From Paenalcaligenes faecalis (GTDB lineage Bacteria; Pseudomonadota; Gammaproteobacteria; Burkholderiales; Burkholderiaceae_B), in assembly GCF_027557445.1 (NCBI RefSeq), contig NZ_CP106841.1:1784001-1848000 (forward strand): a stretch of DNA of 64,000 nucleotides, given 5' to 3'. Positions 29,868 to 38,384 of this stretch are shown here, piece by piece. The notes beneath the pieces are model-generated. The model ran no database searches. It was given only the letters and a program-made list of their open reading frames with translations, and was not told the origin of the DNA. How positions within the stretch are numbered: the stretch's first letter is position 1; every line of letters begins with the position of its first letter. The position numbers and the translations under genes are program-made.

Positions 29868-30884
29868 ATGACTCCTACCGCATTAACTCTATGGGCAGGG
29901 CTAATTATTGGCCTGCTCTTTGGCTCTATTAGCCAAATCACTGGCTTTTGCTTTTACCGTGGTCTGAGGGCGCACTGGGCCTCTCAACCCAGCAATCAAC
30001 TACAGGCCTTTGCCTTGGCATTAGCTGTTGCCGTACTGGGAACCTATCTCATTGATATTACCCACCTAGTTCCCATTCAAGACAGCTTATATTTACAAAG
30101 GCAGGTTTCATGGCTACTGCTGCCGCTAGGTGGCATGCTATTTGGTTACGGTATGGGGCTGGCAAATGGGTGCGGTGCAAGGGCCTTAGTCTTATTAGGT
30201 CAAGGTAACTTACGCTCTCTGGTTGTACTTATTTGCTTAGGGGTCAGTGCGTATGTGGTCATGACAGGACTGCTCGCGCCATTACGACTATACCTGAGCC
30301 AACTAAGCCTCATTACCCCTGCGGCCATGACTCCGGCGACTGGATTCGGGCGCACTTTTGTCATGGGCTCTGTGGTCATCGCCTTATTACTGTTTGCGTT
30401 TACCTCTAGAGGAAACCGCTCCTCACGAATTCGTGACATGTGTGGTGCCACGCTGATCGGGGTTTTAGTGGTCGCAGGTTGGTTAGCCACAGGCTGGTTA
30501 GGGGCTGATCCTTTTGAAACTCTCCCACCTACCTCCTTGAGCTTTGTAGCTCCTGTGGGTGACACGTTACAGTACGCCATGCTGTCAACCGGACTGAGTC
30601 TGCGCTTTGGTACTACCGTAGTCATAGGAGTCGGAGTGGGAGCCTTCATCACTAGCTTAATTAGGAAACAATTCATCCTAACTGGATTTGAATCAGTGCC
30701 ACAAATGAAACAAGCAATAGGTGGTGGCATATTGATGGGGATTGGTGGGGTGCTAGCCTTAGGTTGTACGATTGGACAAGGCTTATCTGGTCTATCCACC
30801 TTATCTTACAGCTCCTTAGTAAGTATGCTCGCCATCATTATTGGAGCTAAGTTACACGCTACCCTACACATCAGAACTCACTAA
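29868..30884 (+). CDS. YeeE/YedE family sulfur-compound transporter
   Basis: This 338-residue polytopic membrane protein contains two repeats of the DUF395/YeeE fold. The conserved cysteine segments [20 protein letters not shown] and [11 protein letters not shown] are typical of the thiosulfate importer TsuA and relatives, where cysteines relay thiosulfate. It closes the sulfur-oxidation operon and probably moves thiosulfate or another reduced sulfur species across the inner membrane. It overlaps the convergent rluE-type gene by four bases. Confidence 0.87.
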   Translation: MTPTALTLWAGLIIGLLFGSISQITGFCFYRGLRAHWASQPSNQLQAFALALAVAVLGTYLIDITHLVPIQDSLYLQRQVSWLLLPLGGMLFGYGMGLANGCGARALVLLGQGNLRSLVVLICLGVSAYVVMTGLLAPLRLYLSQLSLITPAAMTPATGFGRTFVMGSVVIALLLFAFTSRGNRSSRIRDMCGATLIGVLVVAGWLATGWLGADPFETLPPTSLSFVAPVGDTLQYAMLSTGLSLRFGTTVVIGVGVGAFITSLIRKQFILTGFESVPQMKQAIGGGILMGIGGVLALGCTIGQGLSGLSTLSYSSLVSMLAIIIGAKLHATLHIRTH

Positions 30885-31522
30885 AGCACAGCAGCTACCT
30901 CTTTCCACTGCCCAGGCTGCAAATCACCTAAAGACCAGTCTCCTATTTTTACTCGTATTAAGCGTAAAGTGGGTAGCCCCACCGCGGCTGTCATACGTCT
31001 TACCTGTCGATTCCTACCCTCTGTAATCGTAATACTCATCCAAGAGGTCGGGATATGCGCTCTGAATCTAACCGGTGGTGTGCGAGGCCAGATATCGGGC
31101 TCATGGATTTGTTCCGCCTGGGCAGGTAAGGTCATGCCATCATTTAGTAACACCCCTTGCTGCAATTGAGTTAACTGTTGATCGGTCACACTGCCTTCAA
31201 CTTGAACCCAATACGTTTTCGCCATCTTGTACTTAGGCTCTGCGATACGAGCTTGTAGCCGCCCATCATTGGTCAGCAAGAGCAAACCCTCACTATTTCT
31301 ATCTAAACGCCCAGCAGGATACACCCCTGAAACGGGCACATAGTCCTTTAACGTGCTGCGTCCTTGATCGTCGGTAAACTGAGTCAGTACATCATAGGGC
31401 TTATTCAAAAGTATCAATCGTTTAGGCTGCTCTTGTTCTCCTTTCCCCCGCGATCTAGAAAAAGATTGGGATGCAGGCCGATGAGAGGCGACGGATTTTT
31501 TGACTGCAGAACGAAAACTCAT
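30881..31522 (-). CDS. rluE: RNA pseudouridine synthase (RsuA/RluE family)
   Basis: [12 protein letters not shown], the catalytic aspartate motif [17 protein letters not shown] and [12 protein letters not shown] define the RsuA/RluB/RluE/RluF group. The short form, with no S4 domain and a basic N-terminal tail, points to RluE, which modifies U2457 of 23S rRNA. ATG 31522 (213 aa) has AAGG upstream; the open frame extends 11 codons further. It separates the sulfur-oxidation and taurine islands. Confidence 0.85.
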   Translation of the reverse strand: MSFRSAVKKSVASHRPASQSFSRSRGKGEQEQPKRLILLNKPYDVLTQFTDDQGRSTLKDYVPVSGVYPAGRLDRNSEGLLLLTNDGRLQARIAEPKYKMAKTYWVQVEGSVTDQQLTQLQQGVLLNDGMTLPAQAEQIHEPDIWPRTPPVRFRAHIPTSWMSITITEGRNRQVRRMTAAVGLPTLRLIRVKIGDWSLGDLQPGQWKEVAAVL

Positions 31523-31600
31523 TGTGTAAACCTTAAAAAATACAATCTGACACACAGTCTACTAGTAAGCGTTATAGGGTACTAGCTATCAGATACAGAT

Positions 31601-32539
31601 CTAATTAGGCAATATAAACGTCCCTACGCCCAGCACACTATCACCCACCTGTTGATAAAAAGCGCGACGTAACTCTACGCGCTTTGTAATCGGACTAAAC
31701 CACCAGTAATCAATTTGCTGAATACGATTAGGACTAGCTGTGTCCACCATCTGAGCTAAAAAGGCAGACCCCTGAATGTCAACCACATCATCAAGAGATT
31801 TATCATTTAACTCTGGGGAGGAAGGTGTCCATAAGACCGTGCGCTCGGACTTATCTAATACAAAAACGTACTGGTCTCTATTTCTAAAACCACTTTGCCT
31901 ATTGCGAAACTTACGCAATGCTAAGACTGGGTTTTTAAAATACTCACTGACAGCCAAATCCAAAAGTTCCTTGGCTTGGGTCTCCGTAGAGAACCCAGGA
32001 AAATAACCCGCAGCAATCACTACATTATCCACCACCCTAAAATGGGTAATCTTAGGGTCTGTATTACCATCTGCAGGATTAAACCAGAGATACTCTACGC
32101 TACCAGCATCTGCCACCTTTGCTTGATCTAGCATTTTTTGAAAAAAAGGCCGCTCATCCTCATCCGTCATATTCAATACGTTTTGTCCTATTAGTGTGGC
32201 AGACCAACCGCCACTGGACAGAATCACCCCCGTACGACTTAGACTAAAAACATACAATTCGTTATCGGTAAATCGTGGATCACGATTAAAGTCATTCACG
32301 CCGGTAATGCCCTTTTCCTGCACATGCTGAACAGCAAGACTAAGTAAGTCATCAACTCGTTTTTCAGTAGCTAAGATAGTCTCTAGCACTGCGCCCTGAG
32401 GGGTCTGTGTTAACGAATTTTCTGCCGTTGTAGCCATCGCAGAAGACATCAATAACACAGGCGCACCCAGCCCTAAACTAAAGCCGACTCCTAACTGCAC
32501 AACCTGTCGCACCAACTGGTGTTTTTTACTCTTTAACAT
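31601..32539 (-). CDS. Periplasmic tandem Cache-domain protein, last gene of the TRAP operon
   Basis: The 312-residue protein starts at ATG 32539, two bases after the tauM stop, with a signal peptide (LVRQVVQLGVGFSLGLGAPV, processed near AMAT). It has two similar halves, each like a single Cache_2 domain: about 50-170 (ending VVDNVVIAAGYFPGF) and about 175-310 (ending QVGDSVLGVGTFI). No membrane helix, HAMP, kinase or methyl-accepting domain follows, so it is a free or signal-anchored sensor module. A role in sensing or delivering the transported sulfonate is inferred from position. Confidence 0.75.
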   Translation of the reverse strand: MLKSKKHQLVRQVVQLGVGFSLGLGAPVLLMSSAMATTAENSLTQTPQGAVLETILATEKRVDDLLSLAVQHVQEKGITGVNDFNRDPRFTDNELYVFSLSRTGVILSSGGWSATLIGQNVLNMTDEDERPFFQKMLDQAKVADAGSVEYLWFNPADGNTDPKITHFRVVDNVVIAAGYFPGFSTETQAKELLDLAVSEYFKNPVLALRKFRNRQSGFRNRDQYVFVLDKSERTVLWTPSSPELNDKSLDDVVDIQGSAFLAQMVDTASPNRIQQIDYWWFSPITKRVELRRAFYQQVGDSVLGVGTFILPN

Positions 32540-32541
32540 AG

Positions 32542-33882
32542 CTAATACCCCATTAACCCTGGTAACCAAAGCGTTAAACCGGGAAAAAACGCAATGATAA
32601 AAATAGCCACTAATAATACGGCGACAAAAGGCAACACTTTGACTACGATCTGTTCCACTGTTGCCCCCCCTATCCCTGAAGCCACAAATAGGTTTTCTCC
32701 TAGAGGTGGAGTAATAAAACCTACCGAAAGAGCACAAATCACCACAATACCAACATGCGTTGGATCAACCCCCAGCATATAAGTCACTGGCAAGAGCACA
32801 GGGACTAAAATCATGATAGCGGCTAAGGTTTCCATAAACATACCAACGAACAATAAGAAAAAGATCAAAACTGTCCAAATTAGGTACATATTATCGGTCC
32901 AACTAATTAACGAATCCGCAATAATAGCTGGAATACGCTGTTCAACTAAAAGTCGACCGAATACCGTCGCAGCAAAAAGAATTAATAGCACTCGGCCTGT
33001 AATCCAAGTGGTAGTACGCAATGAGACAAATAGTTTTTGCAAGCTCATCTCTCGGTGGATGAATATCCCCACAAATAGCGTATAGAAAATAGCAACCACC
33101 GCGGACTCGGTTGGCGTAAAGAAGCCCGCATAAATCCCCCCTAAAATAAACACAGGGGCAAAAATAGACCAAGCTCCACGGCGCAAAGACGTTGCGATTG
33201 AAGACGTATCCCACCCCTCATCCGTTCCTTTGTAACCCTTTTTACGCGAAATGATGTAGTTCATGACCAATAAGCTACTTGCCATGATTAAACCAGGAAT
33301 TACACCCGCAATAAAAAGCTTTGAGATGGATACAGAGGAAAACGGACCATGTAAGCTAATGGCCTCGGGAGGAGGTCGCATGCCTAAAGCGGAAATACCA
33401 AAAATCACCATGGGGATAGAGGGAGGAATAATAATCCCCAATCCACCAGAAGAGGCGGTAATCGCTGAGGCATAGCTCAAATCATAATTACGCTTAGTCA
33501 TCGCCGGGATCATTAGCATACCGACTGCTGCCGTCGTTGCCGGACCTGAACCGGAGATCGCCCCAAAGAACAAACAAGCTAAAACAGTCGCAACCCCTAA
33601 ACCACCCGTTATAGGTCCCGCTAAGCTTTCAGCTATATCAACTAAGCGCTTTGATATACCTGCAGCCTCCATGAGAGCCCCCGCCAAAATAAATGCGGGC
33701 AAAGCCATCAGTGGAAAACTACCTACCGAGGTAAACGCAATTTGCACAAATGAAATTGGGTTTTTGCCTAAGACCAAAAACGCAGCCATTGCCGCACCAG
33801 CCAAAGACACAGTGATCGGTGCTCCAATCAAAAGCAAAATAGCAAAGCTTCCAAACAATAAACCGACAATTTGCTGCTCCAT
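32542..33882 (-). CDS. tauM: TRAP transporter large permease subunit (DctM/TauM)
   Basis: The 446-residue protein with about 12 membrane helices is a DctM-type sodium-coupled permease. Motifs include FGAISGSGPATTAAVG, the conserved loop of the family, and GLGIIIPPSIPMVIFG and GFITPPLGENLFV in the two pseudosymmetric halves. Its start overlaps the stop of the small subunit gene (TAATG). Placement with tauXY and xsc makes taurine the expected substrate. Confidence 0.9.
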   Translation of the reverse strand: MEQQIVGLLFGSFAILLLIGAPITVSLAGAAMAAFLVLGKNPISFVQIAFTSVGSFPLMALPAFILAGALMEAAGISKRLVDIAESLAGPITGGLGVATVLACLFFGAISGSGPATTAAVGMLMIPAMTKRNYDLSYASAITASSGGLGIIIPPSIPMVIFGISALGMRPPPEAISLHGPFSSVSISKLFIAGVIPGLIMASSLLVMNYIISRKKGYKGTDEGWDTSSIATSLRRGAWSIFAPVFILGGIYAGFFTPTESAVVAIFYTLFVGIFIHREMSLQKLFVSLRTTTWITGRVLLILFAATVFGRLLVEQRIPAIIADSLISWTDNMYLIWTVLIFFLLFVGMFMETLAAIMILVPVLLPVTYMLGVDPTHVGIVVICALSVGFITPPLGENLFVASGIGGATVEQIVVKVLPFVAVLLVAIFIIAFFPGLTLWLPGLMGY

Positions 33883-34451
33883 TACTGCGCTCCTTTAGCC
33901 ATTTCTGCTTTTATTTTTTGACCTGCTTGCTGAATTTGGGCTAGTTCTTGGCTTTCCGGATCAATAATTTCCACGGCCTTAAACCAAGTAAGATAGTTAT
34001 TCCATAGAATTCGAGCGGACATTAAGAAAAAAGCGAGTGGCAACACCATGAAGAAATACTTCATCGGAATCCCTGTCGTTTGAGATTTCCAAAATAAGTT
34101 CATGCGATTAAACACAAAGTCGTAGCTTAACCAAGTGAAGTACAGATTAAAGGCAACCCAGATCAAATCAGCCACTGTCTCTGAGATTTTTTTGATGATA
34201 GGAGGGAAAATTTTGAATTGGAAAGTGACTCGGTTATGGGCTGACATTTTTGCTGCCACCACAGCACCTAAATACGCAAACCACACAAACATGTAGGTTG
34301 CTACCTCTTCACCCCAGGGAATGGAATACGCAAAGAATTGCCTAACAATAATCTGAGCGAACAAAAGAACAACAAATGAACTAAGCAACAAAGCGCACAC
34401 ATACTCTTCGATGTGATCAACTAGGTGCAGCAACACCTTTTTTAATGACAT
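33882..34451 (-). CDS. tauL: TRAP transporter small permease subunit (DctQ/TauL)
   Basis: This DctQ-type protein of about 189 residues has four membrane helices; IPWGEEVATYMFVWFAYLGA is the conserved second-helix region. It forms the membrane part with TauM. ATG 34451 has GGGAGG upstream; the open frame reaches 34466. A hairpin separates it from the binding-protein gene. Confidence 0.88.
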   Translation of the reverse strand: MSLKKVLLHLVDHIEEYVCALLLSSFVVLLFAQIIVRQFFAYSIPWGEEVATYMFVWFAYLGAVVAAKMSAHNRVTFQFKIFPPIIKKISETVADLIWVAFNLYFTWLSYDFVFNRMNLFWKSQTTGIPMKYFFMVLPLAFFLMSARILWNNYLTWFKAVEIIDPESQELAQIQQAGQKIKAEMAKGAQ

Positions 34452-34499
34452 ATATGCCTCCCGCAAATTCGTTTGCTAGACGAGCTTGGCATTCATCTA

Positions 34500-34529
34500 C
34501 TGACTCTTGCTGCCTGAAGCAAGAGTCAG
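34500..34529 (-). other. Intercistronic hairpin between tauK and tauL
   Basis: A perfect 12-bp stem, CTGACTCTTGCT with AGCAAGAGTCAG, closes a 6-base loop and has no T run. Such hairpins after a binding-protein gene commonly stabilise the upstream mRNA or attenuate transcription, raising binding protein over permease (inference). Confidence 0.6.
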
Positions 34530-34554
34530 ATAAGAAGAAATAGGTGTTTAAAGA

Positions 34555-35553
34555 CTAACGGCCTAAAGAGGCAAGAATTTCATCTAAACGCTTTTTACCC
34601 CCAATGGAGTCATAAAAAGCAGGCCAAACCTGAGTTGTTGCAGCCTCTATCCATTCTTTTTCATCGTTAGCTGGATCGGAGATTTCCATGCCCGCAGCCA
34701 CTAACTCATCTTTAATACGAGACTCGGTTTCTTGGAGGTAAGTAAAACTGTGCTCGGTTGCCTCCATACCGGCATCCAAAATAGCCTGTTGGACATCAGG
34801 GGACTGTTGTTGAAAGATTTGCTCGCTAACAATCAAAGGCTCTAAAGAGAACAAGTAACGAATGTTCGTGATGTATTTTTGTACCTCATTAAACTTCATG
34901 GCTGAAATAGTGATGTACGGATTATCTTGACCATCTACGACTCGCTGCTGCAAAGCGGTAAATGTTTCTGACCATGCCAATGGGCTAGGGTTAATGCCCC
35001 ACGACTTGTATGACGCAATCATGAGCTCATTTTTGGGTACTCGAATGACCAGCCCTTTTAAGTCCTCTAGGGTTTTAATCGGACGTTTAGAGTTCGTTAA
35101 TACACGAAATCCAGAGTAAGACCACCCCACAATACGCACCCCAGCATCACGAATCGTATTTTCCGTCAGCTCTTTACCTACTTCGCCCAGTGTCAGTTTT
35201 TTTGCCTCTTCAGCACTTTGAATGACATAAGGTAATGTTAAAACGGCAACACTCGGTGAGAATGGCGTTACGTTATTAATCGCTAAGATAGAAAAATCTA
35301 ACAATCCCATTGCGGCATCATTCACCGTATCTTGCTCATCACCTAGCTGACTATTAGGAAACAAATCTGCAGTAAATTTACCGCCTGTTTTTTCTTTTAA
35401 ACTTTCAGCAAAAGCTTTACCTAGTTCATGTTGTGTACCACCTGCTGCATCACCAATTGCTACTTTGAATGTTGTTGCACTAGCTGCACTCGCTATTAAT
35501 AAGCCAGCTGCCGCCCATACCACTGAGCCTTTTAATAAGGTTTTTAGTTTCAT
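34555..35553 (-). CDS. tauK: TRAP transporter periplasmic binding protein (DctP/TauK)
   Basis: The 332-residue DctP-type protein has a Sec signal (VVWAAAGLLIASAASA). The ligand-clamping arginine of the family is in LKGLVIRVPKNELM (about residue 170), followed by WSETFTALQQRVVDGQDNP. By position it captures taurine or a related sulfonate. A good GGAG precedes the ATG. A perfect FNR-type palindrome lies about 40 bases upstream, so it may have an additional promoter. Confidence 0.9.
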   Translation of the reverse strand: MKLKTLLKGSVVWAAAGLLIASAASATTFKVAIGDAAGGTQHELGKAFAESLKEKTGGKFTADLFPNSQLGDEQDTVNDAAMGLLDFSILAINNVTPFSPSVAVLTLPYVIQSAEEAKKLTLGEVGKELTENTIRDAGVRIVGWSYSGFRVLTNSKRPIKTLEDLKGLVIRVPKNELMIASYKSWGINPSPLAWSETFTALQQRVVDGQDNPYITISAMKFNEVQKYITNIRYLFSLEPLIVSEQIFQQQSPDVQQAILDAGMEATEHSFTYLQETESRIKDELVAAGMEISDPANDEKEWIEAATTQVWPAFYDSIGGKKRLDEILASLGR

Positions 35554-35591
35554 TTCTAGTCTCCACCCTCTTTAAGAGGTTTAGTTATGCC

Positions 35592-35605
35592 TTGATTTAT
35601 ATCAA
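35592..35605. promoter_or_regulatory. FNR/Anr-type box upstream of tauK
   Basis: The bases TTGATTTATATCAA match the FNR consensus TTGAT-N4-ATCAA exactly. The centre is about 45 bases before the tauK start codon, within the 85-base gap between tauY and tauK. That is too close for a normal class II activator site with a leader, so repression or a chance match is possible. Confidence 0.45.
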
Positions 35606-35638
35606 GTGCTTGGTCGTGAGATGATACTAAATAATGCT

Positions 35639-37081
35639 TTAGATCTTCTCATCTTTCAGGTGGTACCAACGATATAAGAATCGTTGACCAAAACGTCTAA
35701 ATGGCGCAAACATTTCTGCCTCAACCATTTCTCGTACATTCGGGAAAGGCAAACGATCTTTGAATATAGGTAGCTCGACTAACTCATGCCCTTTACCTGC
35801 TATCCATTGCGCCATTCGCTTACCCGCTTGAGCTGAGTACATCACCCCATTACCGCCATACCCCATCGCATAGAAAATGCTTTGTTGTGGGTCAGGTTGT
35901 ACAATGCGTGGCATCATGTCGTGGCTGACATCGACCCAACCCCACCATGAGTAATCCAACTGAATTCCAGTGAGTTCTGGAAACTTTCGGTGTAGTGCAC
36001 CACGAAGAAAATCCTCGTATTTTTGTTGTGGGGCATCACGGCCAGTAATTGCACTACGGCTACCAATTTGTAGACGGTTATCTGGCAATAAGCGGTAGTA
36101 ATTACGCAATACACGCGTATCAGTTAACACCTGATGCGTATGAAAATGACATGCTTTAATCTCATCATCCGTTAAAGGACGCGTGACGACCGAGTTTGAT
36201 AAAATCGGTAATAGACGATTCTTAAACTCTTTATGCAGCCCATTCGAGGTATAGCCTCCTGTTGCAACACCTACTGATTTGGCCTTAACGACGCCACCTG
36301 GAGTACGCAAGTAATGGTAGCCATTCCGAGTCTCCCAACCCTGAACAGGGCTTGAGGGATGAACGGTTGCCCCTAAGGCGCGTGCTTTTTTCAAGTAGCC
36401 AAACGCCAATTTACCGGCATGAATACCAATCCCTTCCGGCTCATGCATCGCACCGTGTGCCTCGTGGTCATTAACCCACTCGTTACGCACGGTTTTGGCA
36501 TCAAGAATACGGGCGTTATACCCAAAGGTATCGCGCAATAAAGCCGCCTCTTTTTCAAGTACGGGCATCACTCGTTCGCGGTGAGCTATGTATAAATGCC
36601 CACCGGGCTGAGGATCACAGTCAATATCTTTGATTAGCTCTTTGAAGTTTTCCATGCCCTCAACACACTCTCGGTGCATTTTCAAAGCAACATCCACACC
36701 CCAACGCTCAATCCACTGTGATCGCTTTAATCGGCCCGAAGCACACTGAGCCTGACCGCCATTTCGAGTACTACATCCCCACGCAGTACGATTCGCCTCT
36801 AGAACAGTCGCTTTAATGCCATGTTCTTGTGCCAAATAAATTGCGGTGGTCAACCCAGTAAACCCTGATCCAATAATGGCCACATCTACTTCGATATCAT
36901 GCGTAATCGGACCGTCATCTTCAGGTGGTTCTCCTGCTGTTCCTATCCAATAAGTGGGGGCATAATTCGTGCCTTGACCTGGGTTCTGAGCCACTAATGG
37001 ATCATAGGCCGGGTCATAAGCACGCTGAGCAGGAGTTGCCATGGCTTGCTTTACACCCGCTTGATCTACTCCTGTCATCAT
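35639..37081 (-). CDS. tauY: Taurine dehydrogenase large subunit (FAD-dependent, DAO fold)
   Basis: The 480-residue cytoplasmic flavoprotein has an FAD motif at about 67 (VDVAIIGSGFTGLTTAIYL), the RNGGQAQ segment after the second strand, and a C-terminal GYGGNGVMYSAQAGKRMA, as in the D-amino-acid/gamma-glutamylputrescine oxidase group. With its neighbour tauX this matches taurine dehydrogenase TauXY, which converts taurine to sulfoacetaldehyde plus ammonium. ATG 37081 has GGGAG eight bases upstream and lies four bases after tauX. The TauY role is inferred from the cluster; the fold alone would fit other amine oxidases. Confidence 0.85.
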   Translation of the reverse strand: MMTGVDQAGVKQAMATPAQRAYDPAYDPLVAQNPGQGTNYAPTYWIGTAGEPPEDDGPITHDIEVDVAIIGSGFTGLTTAIYLAQEHGIKATVLEANRTAWGCSTRNGGQAQCASGRLKRSQWIERWGVDVALKMHRECVEGMENFKELIKDIDCDPQPGGHLYIAHRERVMPVLEKEAALLRDTFGYNARILDAKTVRNEWVNDHEAHGAMHEPEGIGIHAGKLAFGYLKKARALGATVHPSSPVQGWETRNGYHYLRTPGGVVKAKSVGVATGGYTSNGLHKEFKNRLLPILSNSVVTRPLTDDEIKACHFHTHQVLTDTRVLRNYYRLLPDNRLQIGSRSAITGRDAPQQKYEDFLRGALHRKFPELTGIQLDYSWWGWVDVSHDMMPRIVQPDPQQSIFYAMGYGGNGVMYSAQAGKRMAQWIAGKGHELVELPIFKDRLPFPNVREMVEAEMFAPFRRFGQRFLYRWYHLKDEKI

Positions 37082-37085
37082 GATC

Positions 37086-37475
37086 TTAGCTCCCACTTAC
37101 GGCTGGACGATTTTTACGGAACGCGTTTTTTACTGCGATTTTGTCACCGTCAAAGGTGAATAAATCCACCATCTGTGCTTCGTGCTTGGCACCACTTAGA
37201 TCCGTCCCTTTAAAGCGAGATGTAGACATCGCATGATTCTCATCCAACATGTAGTACTCGCCGTCTAACCACGCTGCATCAGGGAAGTTCTGCCAAGCGG
37301 ATTCAAAAGCTGCACGCACTTTTTCACGACCGGTATGCTCAGTACCCATCACATCAGGGCCTGCAATAGTAAAGAACGTACACTCATCTGCCATCATGCT
37401 CATGATGGTATCGATATCATGATCATTCCATGCTTGTGAATAGACTTTCAGTATTTCTAGTTTTTTATCAGACAT
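37086..37475 (-). CDS. tauX: Taurine dehydrogenase small subunit (SnoaL/NTF2-like)
   Basis: This 129-residue cone-shaped SnoaL/NTF2-like protein (VYSQAWNDHDIDTIMSMMAD, then GREKVRAAFESAWQNFPDA) matches TauX, the small partner of TauY. I chose the second of two close ATGs (37475), which has GGAGG eight bases upstream. It is followed by tauY after four bases and preceded by thiG by 25 bases. Confidence 0.83.
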   Translation of the reverse strand: MSDKKLEILKVYSQAWNDHDIDTIMSMMADECTFFTIAGPDVMGTEHTGREKVRAAFESAWQNFPDAAWLDGEYYMLDENHAMSTSRFKGTDLSGAKHEAQMVDLFTFDGDKIAVKNAFRKNRPAVSGS

Positions 37476-37500
37476 TGTCATTTCCTCCGGGTAGTAAGTA

Positions 37501-38310
37501 TTATTTTGCTGCGGGGGCCGCACTGGTATGAATCAGCCCTGTTGTGGGCGAGGAAGCCTCGGCCAAGTAGTGTTTTTTAGGCATACGCCCTGCTAGATAG
37601 GCATCACGTCCAGCTTGTACTGCTCGACGCATTGCTCGTGCCATTCGGATGGGATCATTGGCATAGGCTAGAGCGGAATTCATTAACACCGCATCACACC
37701 CCAGCTCCATCCCAATGGCAGCATCTGAGGCGGTCCCTACACCTGCATCTAATAAAACAGGCACTGAAATTTGATCAAGAATTAACCGTATATTCCATGG
37801 ATTTAAAATCCCCATGCCAGAGCCAATAATGGAGGCCAATGGCATCACCGCGACACAGCCCATGTCTTCAAGCATCTTGGCTTGAACGGGGTCGTCTGAG
37901 CAATACACCATCACATCAAAGCCATCAGCGACTAACTCTTTAGTTGCCGCGAGGGTTTCAGGCATATTAGGATATAAATTGGTAGGACTACCAAAAATCT
38001 CCAGCTTCACTAGCTGGTGACCATCTAATAGCTCACGCGCCAGGCGTGCTGTGCGCACGGCATCAGCCGCACTAAAACAACCTGCAGTATTCGGTAAATA
38101 AGTAAATTCTTTAGGCGATACATAATCCAGCAAACTCGCTTCATTCGCATCTTGCCCAATATTGGTACGACGAATCGCTACGGTGACAATCTCTGCACCA
38201 CTTTCAACAATTGCCTCTCGCGTTTGTTCAAAATCCTTGTATTTGCCTGTGCCGACGAGTAGTCGTGATTGGTATGATTTACCCGCTAAAACAAATGAAT
38301 CTATTGTCAT
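37501..38310 (-). CDS. thiG: Thiazole synthase ThiG inside the taurine operon
   Basis: The 269-residue TIM-barrel protein is clearly Thi[48 protein letters not shown] with the imine-forming lysine, [12 protein letters not shown], and [20 protein letters not shown]. ThiG makes the thiazole phosphate of thiamine from deoxyxylulose phosphate, iminoacetate and ThiS thiocarboxylate. No thiS, thiO, thiE or TPP riboswitch is visible. It sits between xsc, whose product needs ThDP, and tauX. ATG 38310 has GAGG upstream; a 16-codon longer frame begins in the preceding hairpin. Confidence 0.93.
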   Translation of the reverse strand: MTIDSFVLAGKSYQSRLLVGTGKYKDFEQTREAIVESGAEIVTVAIRRTNIGQDANEASLLDYVSPKEFTYLPNTAGCFSAADAVRTARLARELLDGHQLVKLEIFGSPTNLYPNMPETLAATKELVADGFDVMVYCSDDPVQAKMLEDMGCVAVMPLASIIGSGMGILNPWNIRLILDQISVPVLLDAGVGTASDAAIGMELGCDAVLMNSALAYANDPIRMARAMRRAVQAGRDAYLAGRMPKKHYLAEASSPTTGLIHTSAAPAAK

Positions 38311-38336
38311 CGTATTACTTACCTCTGTGTCGCATT

Positions 38337-38358
38337 GTGGTGGGGCGAACCCCACCAC
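38337..38358 (-). other. Intercistronic hairpin between xsc and thiG
   Basis: On the minus strand GTGGTGGGG, a TTCG tetraloop and CCCCACCAC form a 9-bp stem with a very stable loop. There is no T run, so it more likely protects the xsc 3' end or marks a processing site than terminates transcription. Confidence 0.65.
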
Positions 38359-38384
38359 GCCCTATGTCACTTATTGACTCCGTA

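Noticed and set aside
30200-30799. A 199-codon ORF on the minus strand
   Set aside because: It lies fully antisense to the YeeE/YedE gene, has no recognisable domain and reads as a Lys/Pro/Thr-rich shadow of membrane-protein codons.
26007-30884. A complete Sox thiosulfate-oxidising system
   Set aside because: soxA, soxX, soxB and soxCD are not in the window; only SoxYZ and FCSD-type components are.
35639-37081. Gamma-glutamylputrescine oxidase (PuuB)
   Set aside because: The fold fits, but no puu genes are present, while TauX, Xsc and a TRAP system surround it, which favours TauY.
38311-38384. TPP riboswitch before thiG
   Set aside because: The gap holds a TTCG-capped hairpin; the CTGAGA-type conserved motif of TPP riboswitches is not present.
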